From Flavobacteriales bacterium (GTDB lineage Bacteria; Bacteroidota; Bacteroidia; Flavobacteriales_D; Sanyastnellaceae), in contig JAIBBG010000011.1 in NCBI GenBank assembly GCA_019694805.1, positions 1 to 64,000 of the forward strand: a stretch of DNA of 64,000 bases, read 5' to 3'. The position numbers and the translations under genes are program-made. Shown here piece by piece: positions 9,137-17,128 of this stretch. Numbering within the stretch: position 1 is the first letter of the stretch; each line of letters opens with the position of its first letter. The notes under the pieces were generated by a model. The model was not told the origin of the DNA and did not search any database. It worked only from the letters and a program-made list of their open reading frames with translations.

Positions 9137-9302
9137 ACGCGTACTGTTATTCATTAATCTATTAGACCGAAAGTTCGCCGAGGATCAGAGTTTCGCTGAT
9201 TTTCTTCCGCGCTTTCCGCTCCTCCCCGCTCCTCCCCGCTCTCCGCGTCCGATATTCTCCGCGTCCTTTTTCCAACCACCCAAAAATTTAACGATAAAAA
9301 CT

Positions 9303-9331
9303 GAAACCTTTTTGAAACTCTGGGCGTTAAA
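9303..9331 (+). promoter_or_regulatory. ECF-sigma-like promoter motif, copy 3
   Basis: GAAACC (9303-9308), 16 bases, CGTTAAA (9325-9331), matching the boxes and spacing of the two motifs near 3 kb. No reading frame follows before the terminator at 9442. Confidence 0.4.
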
Positions 9332-9336
9332 ATCCC

Positions 9337-9474
9337 CAAATCCTGCGCCTCACCCTGCGTGGGACTGAAAAAGAGATTAAAAAAATTAAACGCGCTTCTC
9401 TGATTAAGAGTAGTTAAGGTTAATTAAGGTTAAGCAAGTGGATAGCCCCGGAAACGTCCGGGGCTATTCTATTT
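9337..9474 (+). ncRNA. Candidate small RNA of about 135 bases
   Basis: Inferred from the ECF-like motif at 9303-9331 and the terminator at 9442-9474, whose T-richer side is on the plus strand. The body is unrelated to the two candidates near 3 kb and includes TTAAGGTTAA repeats. Weak evidence: one motif plus one terminator. Confidence 0.25.
9442..9474 (+). terminator. Strong hairpin terminator, possibly bidirectional
   Basis: A perfect 10-bp stem ATAGCCCCGG/CCGGGGCTAT around aaacgt (9442-9467), followed on the plus strand by TCTATTTT. It also lies 52 bases past the stop of the minus-strand hydrolase and could serve both strands. Confidence 0.75.
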
Positions 9475-9518
9475 TGGACTATTGGGAATCTTCTTCTGAT
9501 TGAAAATACGAACTGACT

Positions 9519-10448
9519 TCAATCGAATTGTTTTGAAGAAGTATTTCTTCGGATAAACTCAATCATCTCTTTATAGTATGCAGCGCCGCCTGTTTCATTC
9601 ATGTTATTGTGGTCAGCATTCGGAATGATATGGAGTTCACTTCCCGCCGATGTTACCCGAGAATAGTTGTTCAACCCAAGTTGCATTGGAATGTGAATGT
9701 CTTTGGAGCCATGCGCACAAAAAACCGGACAGCTGGCATGTTGTGCCGAATTCATCGGAATGACTTCATCACTATTAAACTGCGCAACCTGTGTTGCACG
9801 CCACAATGCAAAATCAGCCAGTGCATCAAAATGAAACCCGATGAATCTTGCCAAATACACCCTGACAACATTCTTCAACTCATCAAACGTACTTTCTATG
9901 ATGGCAAAACTCACGCGATCATCTTGTCCAATCACTTGCCACGCAATGGCACCTCCAAGTGAACTGCCAAATATGCCTATCGGTGTCGTCGGATCTCGTC
10001 GTAGCTGAGATGTGATCAATTCACTGACGTCTTGCTTTTCATGATAACCGTAAGTACAATATTCACCTCCGCTTTGTCCGTGCGCTCTGTGATCCATCAA
10101 GATCACATTGATGGAGTCATTACAAAACTGGCTCGACCTGGGAAGAAAAAACTCTTTGCAGGCACCAATACCATGAAGCATCACCATGGTCGCCTTTGCC
10201 GGTTGATGTGCACTGGGGATGAATGTCGCTGATATGTGCACAGAGTCTGATGTGTTGAAGCTGATATCCTGCCCACGGAGTCCATAATCTTCCGGGCGTG
10301 TTTTATGACGAAGGATTTCGGGATGTTGAATGATGTCTGCTCTTTGCGGGCTGAGGATCATGAATGGAAGAATTTTCCATAACACAACCATACCTAAAAC
10401 GAAAAGGAAGGCCAACACAATGAGCCCTCTTTTTATCGCTGTTTTCAT
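9519..10448 (-). CDS. Alpha/beta hydrolase, membrane anchored
   Basis: Serine hydrolase of 309 residues. An N-terminal hydrophobic helix (~8-30) anchors it. The fold shows the oxyanion HG segment in MLHGIGA, LMDHRAHGQSGG, the nucleophile elbow GSSLGG, an acid in HGSKDIHIP and the catalytic His in NADHNN. It resembles the BAAT/YqkD-like hydrolase group; the substrate is unknown. It lies 33 bases downstream of the polytopic membrane protein gene on the same strand and is probably co-transcribed with it. Confidence 0.85.
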   Translation of the reverse strand: MKTAIKRGLIVLAFLFVLGMVVLWKILPFMILSPQRADIIQHPEILRHKTRPEDYGLRGQDISFNTSDSVHISATFIPSAHQPAKATMVMLHGIGACKEFFLPRSSQFCNDSINVILMDHRAHGQSGGEYCTYGYHEKQDVSELITSQLRRDPTTPIGIFGSSLGGAIAWQVIGQDDRVSFAIIESTFDELKNVVRVYLARFIGFHFDALADFALWRATQVAQFNSDEVIPMNSAQHASCPVFCAHGSKDIHIPMQLGLNNYSRVTSAGSELHIIPNADHNNMNETGGAAYYKEMIEFIRRNTSSKQFD

Positions 10449-10481
10449 TTTCCAAATAAAGGGCGGTCGTAGTTACATGAA

Positions 10482-12290
10482 TCACAAACTTGCCAAAGTG
10501 AACTCCAATTTTTGCAAATAAACTGGAAGGTTGGGACCGTTGTGCATTTCCAATTCCACTTGATCAATCCAGTTCGGTGGAAAATCTTTGATGAACGAAT
10601 AGCGCAGATCATTCCATTGATTAGGCTTAAAATCCGGCATAATCAACATGAATTTTTCGCTGTGTATCGTCTGACCTGCTCGCTTAAAATTGACATAGAG
10701 TTCACCTTTGTTGTAAAGTGAAGTGTAGTAAGCCTGCAGTTTGATTTCGGTATAATATTTTTCTAATCCGGAAAGAGTGTTCAATGGAATATGCACCAGC
10801 GATTTTAGCCCAAAGCCTGAGTAGTGTACGGTTGTATCACGATGATAGGCTGAGCTTGGTTCCAGCCATGGTGAGTCATGGCTGCTTCTGTCGAAAGTGA
10901 TATGTTTGATCATGATCTGCTTCGGCTCTGGCATGATTGGGCGATACGGTTCAAATAATCGGAAGGCATAACCGCCACCGGTCTTCATGAAGATGTACCA
11001 ATATTTTTCTTTCGTCATTCCATCCCAGGGTATAATGGCGGTCATGTATTGTTTATTCAAGGTGTATCCAACAAATGATATGGCGCTCATCAGCAGAATC
11101 AAAGTTGTTTTGAGCCAAATTCGATTCATGAAGTGAATCAATGAACAGATCAATGGAATAAAGAATGGCAAGAAGTCGACCATTGGACGCATCCCGAATG
11201 TTCCTGAATAATGCCAAGCCCACCAAGAGGATATGATCCAGGAGTTGCAGAACATAAAAATGAAAAAGCTTACACCTTTGAAAGGCTTTTGAATCATGAG
11301 AATGACTAAACCCATCAATCCAAGGATGGTGATAGGTGACCACAGTAAAACTCCTGCTCGGTAACTAAACCACATATTGATGATTTCCGGCCGGTCGAAA
11401 TAAAAGTTTTCATTTGGATATCCATCTGCCCACCATAAACCACATTCGGCATGGTAGATCAAACTTTGAATCGCAATAACCGATGTGAACATGATGATGG
11501 ATGGAACAAGCACCTTGGGCTGTATGGCCACTTTGAACCAATCAACCAGTGTTTTCCAATCTCCGCATAAAAAGGGAATCGCCAACATCACAATGGCATT
11601 CGTCGGTCTGATGAGCGCGACCATTCCCAGACATAATGCCAAATGAATGACCGATGCCCTGCTTCGCTTTTGGATGCTTCGGTCTGCGAGATAGATAAAC
11701 AAACAAATGAAGCCAAAGGAATATGCATGGGAATAAGATGAATGGTAGACTGTATACGTTAGGGTATTCGTCCCGAGGAAAACGCATGTACACACGAATG
11801 CAACAATCCACTTGTTGTAGCGCCGGCTAAACAACCGATACATCAAATACAAACCACTCAGCACATAGAAGATGGCGGCAAAATTGATCGCCGCATTATA
11901 TATGAAAGAATGTCCATCTATGTCCTGACCGGTGAAATACGAAACAACTGTCGCCAGCAGAAAAAATGGCATGATGGCTATGGATGTCCCACAGAAGTAT
12001 CGATTGAAATGCCGGTTATTTTCTGTCTGTAAAAAATTGCCGGAGAGATCTCCGAAATCATATTTATGCTTTAAGTCGCGATAAAATCGATACTGTAAAT
12101 CCTGATAAATAAATATGGCTGGCAAATACGCGTAGTAACCGCAGCCATCACTTTGAACAGTTCGCTTCCAATCTCCATCCTTCCATCTGTATTTAACCAA
12201 AATAAAGCTGGATACAGTAATACAAATTATCAGCGTGTAGAGGAAAGGATACTTGACGATATTTTGGAAATACTGACGCACGGAGACCAA
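10482..12290 (-). CDS. Polytopic membrane protein, possible GT-C-type glycosyltransferase
   Basis: 602 residues with an N-terminal helix, about ten membrane helices to residue ~430, and a soluble C-terminal ~170-residue domain with beta-rich character. The acidic stretch QSDGCGYYAYLPAIF after the first helix and the overall topology resemble GT-C (dolichol-phosphate-mannosyltransferase-like) proteins, but no decisive motif was recognised. No ATG is available: the frame begins with TTG at 12290 or GTG at 12281. A hairpin at 12292-12318 sits directly upstream of the start. Confidence 0.6.
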   Translation of the reverse strand: MVSVRQYFQNIVKYPFLYTLIICITVSSFILVKYRWKDGDWKRTVQSDGCGYYAYLPAIFIYQDLQYRFYRDLKHKYDFGDLSGNFLQTENNRHFNRYFCGTSIAIMPFFLLATVVSYFTGQDIDGHSFIYNAAINFAAIFYVLSGLYLMYRLFSRRYNKWIVAFVCTCVFLGTNTLTYTVYHSSYSHAYSFGFICLFIYLADRSIQKRSRASVIHLALCLGMVALIRPTNAIVMLAIPFLCGDWKTLVDWFKVAIQPKVLVPSIIMFTSVIAIQSLIYHAECGLWWADGYPNENFYFDRPEIINMWFSYRAGVLLWSPITILGLMGLVILMIQKPFKGVSFFIFMFCNSWIISSWWAWHYSGTFGMRPMVDFLPFFIPLICSLIHFMNRIWLKTTLILLMSAISFVGYTLNKQYMTAIIPWDGMTKEKYWYIFMKTGGGYAFRLFEPYRPIMPEPKQIMIKHITFDRSSHDSPWLEPSSAYHRDTTVHYSGFGLKSLVHIPLNTLSGLEKYYTEIKLQAYYTSLYNKGELYVNFKRAGQTIHSEKFMLIMPDFKPNQWNDLRYSFIKDFPPNWIDQVELEMHNGPNLPVYLQKLEFTLASL

Positions 12291-12291
12291 T

Positions 12292-12318
12292 CAAAAGGCA
12301 TTTTGCAAAAGCCTTTTG
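12292..12318 (-). repeat. Inverted repeat at the start of the membrane protein gene
   Basis: CAAAAGGC and GCCTTTTG form an 8-bp stem with an 11-base loop, 1-27 bases upstream of the TTG start on the minus strand. It may be a weak permease terminator or a hairpin affecting initiation; the T-tract is poor on both strands. Confidence 0.4.
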
Positions 12319-12336
12319 TCGGGTTTTTGGTTTGAC

Positions 12337-13764
12337 TTAATTGGGTTTATGAAGATTCGAACTTTTTTGACTGTACATGAAATACACAGCAACACCGAGG
12401 AATCCCCAGATGAGGAAAGCATACCATGTGTGCTCACGCACCTGAGTCATGAGAAATACGTTGAAGAGAACGCCGAGTGGAGCAATGATGTTGACCATTG
12501 GTGTCTTATACGGACGTTCAATGTTGGGCTCTCTTTTGCGAAGGATCAATACCGCTAAGCAAACCATCGAAAACGCAAGCAATGTTCCCATCGAACACAT
12601 CTCTGAAATGTTATTGATCGGCGTAAGTGCGGCAACGATACTTACCACAAGACCTACCAGCAATGTGCTCTTGTATGGGGTTTTGAATTTTGGGTGAATA
12701 GCTCCAAAAACACCACGTGGAAGAAGTCCGTCTTTCGCCATTCCAAAAAAGATCCTGGTTTGACCGAGCATCATCACGAGCATCACTGAAGTGAGTCCGG
12801 CTACCGCTGCTATCGTAATCGGATAGACAGCCCAGGTGATGCCTGCTCCTGCAAATGCAGAGGCTACCGGTGCTTTCAGATCTAACGTGTTGTAAGGAAC
12901 CATACCCGTGAGAATCAAGGAAACCAAAATATAGAGTATGGTGCAAATCACGAGTGATGCAATGATGGCAAACGGTACATCTTTTTTAGGATTGATCGCT
13001 TCACCTGCTTGAGTACTCACCGCATCGAATCCTATATATGCAAAGAATACGATGGTTGCTGCAGTCAATACGCCACTCATTCCAAAGTGCGACGTGCCGT
13101 CAGGATCAATCACTTGATCTGGAATAAATGGTGTCCAGTTTTCTGGTTTGATGTAGAAAATACCTACAATGATGACAAACAGAACAACCGCCACTTTCAG
13201 GATAACGATGAGGTTATTGGTACTGGCTGCTTCTTTAATTCCTTTTACGAGAATGGCAGTAACCACCCAAGTGATCAAAAACGCTGGGAGGTTGAAAGCG
13301 AATCCGCCATAAGTGATTGGATCGTTGTTCAGCCAATCGGGAATATGAAGGCCAAACAAATGGAGTAGCTTAGAGAAATATCCACTCCAGGCGACAGCTA
13401 CAGTAGTTGCCCCCATCATGTATTCAAGTACAAGATTCCAGCCGATGAACCAGGCGAATAATTCTCCTACAGTGCCATAAGCATAGGCATAGGCTGATCC
13501 TTCAACCGGCAATACCGATGCAAACTCAGCATAACACAATGAGGCGAACAAACATCCCACACCGGCTATGACAAAAGATAACGCGAGTGCAGGTCCTGCA
13601 TGATCATGCGCAGCAATACCGGTGAGTGTGAAAATACCTCCGCCGATGATCGCGCCAATTCCCAATGAGGTCAATCCCCATTTACTGAGAATCCTCTTTA
13701 ATTCACTTTTTCCAGCTTCTGCATGATAAGCAGATATCGGTTTCTTTCTCCAGACATTAGCCAT
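12337..13764 (-). CDS. APC-family amino-acid permease
   Basis: Inner-membrane amino-acid transporter of 475 residues. The first helix carries GIGAIIGGGIFTLTG, the substrate- and sodium/proton-site unwound segment of APC transporters, followed by AGPALALSFVIAG and FASLCYAEFASVLPVEGSAYAYAY. It most resembles the cationic amino-acid transporter (CAT/YhdG) group with 12-14 helices. The C-terminal ~40 residues end in a short cytoplasmic tail. ATG start with a typical basic N-terminus. Specificity cannot be read from the sequence. Confidence 0.93.
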   Translation of the reverse strand: MANVWRKKPISAYHAEAGKSELKRILSKWGLTSLGIGAIIGGGIFTLTGIAAHDHAGPALALSFVIAGVGCLFASLCYAEFASVLPVEGSAYAYAYGTVGELFAWFIGWNLVLEYMMGATTVAVAWSGYFSKLLHLFGLHIPDWLNNDPITYGGFAFNLPAFLITWVVTAILVKGIKEAASTNNLIVILKVAVVLFVIIVGIFYIKPENWTPFIPDQVIDPDGTSHFGMSGVLTAATIVFFAYIGFDAVSTQAGEAINPKKDVPFAIIASLVICTILYILVSLILTGMVPYNTLDLKAPVASAFAGAGITWAVYPITIAAVAGLTSVMLVMMLGQTRIFFGMAKDGLLPRGVFGAIHPKFKTPYKSTLLVGLVVSIVAALTPINNISEMCSMGTLLAFSMVCLAVLILRKREPNIERPYKTPMVNIIAPLGVLFNVFLMTQVREHTWYAFLIWGFLGVAVYFMYSQKSSNLHKPN

Positions 13765-13901
13765 AATTCAATTGTAGGATTTTGGTGATAAGTACGGCAA
13801 TGATAGGAAGAATATGGTCAAAAACGTTTTGCCAGATTTTTCGAACTTTCCAATTTGGTGTCACTCCTGTAGTGACATGCTGAATTTCAGGTGGGTGGAG
13901 A

Positions 13902-14057
13902 CTATTTGTCCCCTTTTGGACATTTTTTGCAACGTTTGCCGTGCTTGTAGCTTTTACAGCATTTTTTCTTTTTGAAATGAGCGGACGCAAAAAGTTCTTT
14001 CACAATACAGATGCCGGATACAGGCTGGTTTGAATTGTTTCTCTTTTCTGGTGTCAT
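13902..14057 (-). CDS. Small Lys/Cys-rich protein
   Basis: A 51-residue frame from ATG 14057; a shorter start at an internal GTG before KELFASAHF is also possible. The C-terminus KKKKCCKSYKHGKRCKKC has four cysteines arranged CC-x8-C-x2-C among lysines, which could bind a metal or nucleic acid. I recall similar short tails in Bacteroidota small hypothetical proteins, but cannot confirm that here. It is divergent from cvfB across a shared ~160-base promoter region. Confidence 0.5.
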   Translation of the reverse strand: MTPEKRNNSNQPVSGICIVKELFASAHFKKKKCCKSYKHGKRCKKCPKGDK

Positions 14058-14220
14058 TGGTAGCAAACTTCCTTCGGATTCATGGTTCAGCCAATACCGT
14101 GAATGGTGTAATCTCACAATGATATGTGTGCATCATTTCACCGGAATGCGCTCCTTTCGCGCTTTTTGCAGTTTCTTTGCAGTCGATTCCGGCTTTTTTC
14201 TCCGGAAACGGAAAATCCGA

Positions 14221-15414
14221 ATGATCAAACCCGGCTCCATACAATCATTGCCAGTCCTGGAAGTGGTTGAAAAAGGCTATCTACTTGGCGATACCCGTCA
14301 GCAAGTGTTTATCCCAAAACGTGACCTCAAACCCAATACTGAACCCGGCGAACAGGTGGAAGTATTCACTTTTTATAATGAGGATAAAGAATTGGAGGCC
14401 ACCACAAGATTGCCGGAGATTCAGGTTGGACAAATCGGCTGTTTCCGCGTCGGTAACTCCAATGACCTCGGTGCTTTCATCAGCATCGGTTCTAAAAGGG
14501 ATATCCTCATTCCGGCCAGAGAACAGTTGGAAAGTCTTGAAACAGGAAGAATGACCCTGGTGGTCTTGCTCGAAGATAAAGAAAACAAGAGGCTTTACGC
14601 TTCTACCAAATTGCAACGTCACCTCCGAAATGCCGAAATCAACTACAAAAGAGGTGATGAAGTGATGCTCACCATCGCCGAAAAAATTGATATCGGCAGA
14701 AGGGTCGTCGTTGATGGTAAACACATCGCTGTACTTTTTCGTCAGGAAATGACCGACAATGTGAGACTGGGTGAAAAAGTAAAAGGCTTTATCAGAAAGG
14801 TTGAAGGAAAAGATATCGTAGTAAGCATGCAACGTGAAGGCATGGAATTGCTGGAAGATGCACGCAAAAAAATCATGGACTACCTCGAACAGAATGGCGG
14901 TTATGTGAGACTCAATGATGATACGGATCCGGAGGAGATCAAACTTCGCCTTCACATGTCGAAGAAGACTTTCAAAAAAGCGGCTGGTATGCTTTATAAA
15001 GAAGGCAAAGTTTTACTCACCAAGTTCGGAGTAAAAATCAATAAGACGGGCGTGGTTCCGGATGGATGGCAGAAGAACAAAATTTTCGAAGACGATATTG
15101 CGGAAGAACAAACGGATAAAAAATCATCAGATAGATCGCGAAGCAAGTCGCGCGAAGATGAAAGACCCCCGCGCAGAAATACTGATGATAGAAGATCGGA
15201 TGATCGCAAATCACGTCCATCTCATTCAGATCGTCCGAAGGATGATCGCCCTCGAGAAAGTCGAGATCGTGGAGAAAGGAAATCGTATGGCGATCGCGAA
15301 AGGCGCGAACCTCGCGAAGACCGAAAACCATCTTCCTCAGAACCGCGCACAGAAAAACGCTCAGGCGACAAACCAGCACCCAAAAAAGAATTGACGTTTA
15401 AAGGCAAGAAGTAA
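14221..15414 (+). CDS. cvfB: CvfB-like S1 RNA-binding protein with disordered tail
   Basis: 397 residues from ATG 14221, where the family N-terminus (PGSIQSLPVLEVVEKGYLLG) begins; the frame is open upstream without similarity. Residues 1-~285 match CvfB/YitL: S1-type OB folds, with GCFRVGNSNDLGAFISIGS and the C-terminal winged-helix segment (DDTDPEEIKLRLHMSKKTFKKA). Family members act in post-transcriptional gene control. Residues ~300-397 are an extra tail almost wholly of Arg, Asp, Ser, Glu and Lys, with RS- and RD-type dipeptides, likely disordered and RNA-binding. It is first in an operon with surface-glycan genes, its stop overlapping the next start by one base. Confidence 0.88.
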   Translation: MIKPGSIQSLPVLEVVEKGYLLGDTRQQVFIPKRDLKPNTEPGEQVEVFTFYNEDKELEATTRLPEIQVGQIGCFRVGNSNDLGAFISIGSKRDILIPAREQLESLETGRMTLVVLLEDKENKRLYASTKLQRHLRNAEINYKRGDEVMLTIAEKIDIGRRVVVDGKHIAVLFRQEMTDNVRLGEKVKGFIRKVEGKDIVVSMQREGMELLEDARKKIMDYLEQNGGYVRLNDDTDPEEIKLRLHMSKKTFKKAAGMLYKEGKVLLTKFGVKINKTGVVPDGWQKNKIFEDDIAEEQTDKKSSDRSRSKSREDERPPRRNTDDRRSDDRKSRPSHSDRPKDDRPRESRDRGERKSYGDRERREPREDRKPSSSEPRTEKRSGDKPAPKKELTFKGKK

Positions 15415-16406
15415 TGCTTCTCAACAGACTGCGAAATAGGTGTTCGTGGTGGACAAGGGCATGTCTTTTTCAATTTGGACTGGATCAATTTCTTTATCGG
15501 AATAAAAAGGATGGCGATATCATCCTGATGTTTCACAATGTGCTGGCAACAACCAATCACAACCTCAATCTCAGGAATATTGGTGTTGCCGATTTTGAAC
15601 GCATGTTGAAATATCTCCGCAGTCATTACCTCATGGTTTCTCTTGATGAAATACTCCATACGCCTCAAAAGGGTAGGCGCATCGCCATCACATTCGATGA
15701 TGGTTTGGTGAACAATCTGCACCATGCTTTACCTGTTTTGGAGCGACTTCAAATACCGGCAACAGTGTTTGTTTCGACATCTTGGCTTGCTGGCAGGGCT
15801 TCATTGTGGCCGGATGAATTGAACAGATTGCTCATGAGGAAAAAAGGGAGCATTCAAATTGATCAACGCACATTCATCAGGAAATACAGAAATCTATTTG
15901 TGGAGGAATCTACAGGTGAAAGACTGGAAACGGTATTGCAACAATGGGAAATCGAAAAAATTGATGATTGGTTGGATCAGTTGGCAAAGGATGTAGACTA
16001 TCAACCCGCCCATGATGCTTCAAATGAAGACGAGTGGCGTGTCATGAAAGGTGAAGAAATCCGCATCATGTCAAAATCACCATGGGTGGAAATTGGTAGT
16101 CATGCCGTGACTCACATCAATCTTCTATATGCTGACGATGACTTGCTCAAGGATGAACTTGTAGAAAGTAAAAAATACATTGAACAAATCACGGGTAAAG
16201 AAGTGCAATCCATAGCATTTCCTTTCGGAGGATGTGATGCCCGTGTTGTGAATGCCTCACTGGATGCCGGTTATAAACATCTGATTGCCGTGAATGTAAC
16301 CGATGATTACGACAAGCTGAAGCATAAACCTGTGCTGCGGCATGGTATCTATAACGATATTTCGACCACCGAATCATTGCACCGCATCAACCGGTTATTC
16401 ACATGA
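15414..16406 (+). CDS. Polysaccharide deacetylase family protein
   Basis: 330-residue NodB-fold carbohydrate esterase. Metal-site motifs are visible: FDDG (TFDDGLVNN, ~residue 95) and the H-x3-H of GSHAVTH (~228). Other conserved parts are PATVFVSTSWL and IAFPFGGCDARV. There is no signal peptide, so it may act on a cytoplasmic lipid-linked glycan. The start ATG overlaps the stop of cvfB by one base and its end overlaps the methyltransferase by four. Confidence 0.88.
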   Translation: MLLNRLRNRCSWWTRACLFQFGLDQFLYRNKKDGDIILMFHNVLATTNHNLNLRNIGVADFERMLKYLRSHYLMVSLDEILHTPQKGRRIAITFDDGLVNNLHHALPVLERLQIPATVFVSTSWLAGRASLWPDELNRLLMRKKGSIQIDQRTFIRKYRNLFVEESTGERLETVLQQWEIEKIDDWLDQLAKDVDYQPAHDASNEDEWRVMKGEEIRIMSKSPWVEIGSHAVTHINLLYADDDLLKDELVESKKYIEQITGKEVQSIAFPFGGCDARVVNASLDAGYKHLIAVNVTDDYDKLKHKPVLRHGIYNDISTTESLHRINRLFT

Positions 16407-17128
16407 ATCAAGCATCAGCATGGAAACCCAGTACTGTTGTTTTTGATCAGAACAAACACGATTTTGTTTTGAATTTGAATGCGGTCTATGCCGGTTCATG
16501 GCACGCAGCTCAACTTCAGTGGATGGCTTACAAGCCCTTGTTCAATCAATATGTTCATGGAAGATTTCTGGATTGTGGATGTGGTCGCATTCCTTATTAC
16601 CAATGGCTAAAAGAAAAGACGACTCTTTATTATGCTGTTGATTGGAGCGAGAACGAAGGGGTAAGGAAACACCTGGATGAAGTAGTGGATCTCAATGCTA
16701 CTTTTTCTCTTGTAGAAAAAAACTTTGATACCATCTTGATGTCTGATGTTATTGCGCATGTAAAGTATCCTGCAACATTGATCCGAACTTTGTCCGATCA
16801 TTTGGTATCGGGAGGACATCTTTTGATAACAACACCTTTCATTTATTGGGCATCCGAGTATCCTCACAACTATTTCAATCCTTCGGAAGGTGCTTTGAAA
16901 CAAATGTGTGAAGATGCAGGATTGGAAGTGATTCACCTCGAACCTTATGGTGGACATGCCGATGTATTGTTGGATACTTTGAATAAAACCATGACGGGTA
17001 AGTTCTCCCATCGTCTTTTCCGGTTGTTGGCATCTGTATTGAAAAGTTCCGGATGGTATAAAAGAAAGAATGAAAAAAGCAGGTATTCTTACGCTTTAGG
17101 ATACACCCTCGCAGCGCGCAAACGATGA
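16403..17128 (+). CDS. Class I SAM-dependent methyltransferase
   Basis: 241 residues. Motif I is FLDCGCGRIPYY (~residue 53), an acidic end of beta-2 lies in YYAVDWSEN, and FDTILMSDVIAHV is the motif IV region followed by VSGGHLLITTPF. The absence of an N-terminal signal and the overlaps with a deacetylase upstream and an acyltransferase downstream suggest a glycan or glycolipid substrate. No closer assignment possible. Confidence 0.85.
   Translation: MNQASAWKPSTVVFDQNKHDFVLNLNAVYAGSWHAAQLQWMAYKPLFNQYVHGRFLDCGCGRIPYYQWLKEKTTLYYAVDWSENEGVRKHLDEVVDLNATFSLVEKNFDTILMSDVIAHVKYPATLIRTLSDHLVSGGHLLITTPFIYWASEYPHNYFNPSEGALKQMCEDAGLEVIHLEPYGGHADVLLDTLNKTMTGKFSHRLFRLLASVLKSSGWYKRKNEKSRYSYALGYTLAARKR

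Larger units (their letters stand above)
8968..9518. other. Repeat-rich intergenic region between convergent genes
   Basis: 551 bases with no believable protein gene. It holds the second exact copy of the 55-bp terminator repeat (9081-9135), a decayed GC-rich repeat stretch (9175-9275, on the minus strand variations of GGACGCGGAGA and GCGGGGAGGA), an ECF-like promoter motif (9303-9331), TTAAGGTTAA direct repeats (~9414-9435) and a second terminator (9442-9474). A promoter lying between two terminators suggests an untranslated RNA gene. Confidence 0.6.

Noticed and set aside
9099..9368. 89-codon plus-strand frame in the 9 kb intergenic region
   Set aside because: It begins inside a terminator stem, is made of low-complexity repeat-derived residues (Pro/Phe/Ser runs) and is not protein-like.
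134..14221. Programmed frameshifts or broken genes in the left third
   Set aside because: All recognised genes there read through to full-length family ends; no adjacent-frame continuation was found.
14281..14955. 224-codon minus-strand open frame within cvfB
   Set aside because: Shadow of the conserved S1 protein; no family-like residues or sensible start context.
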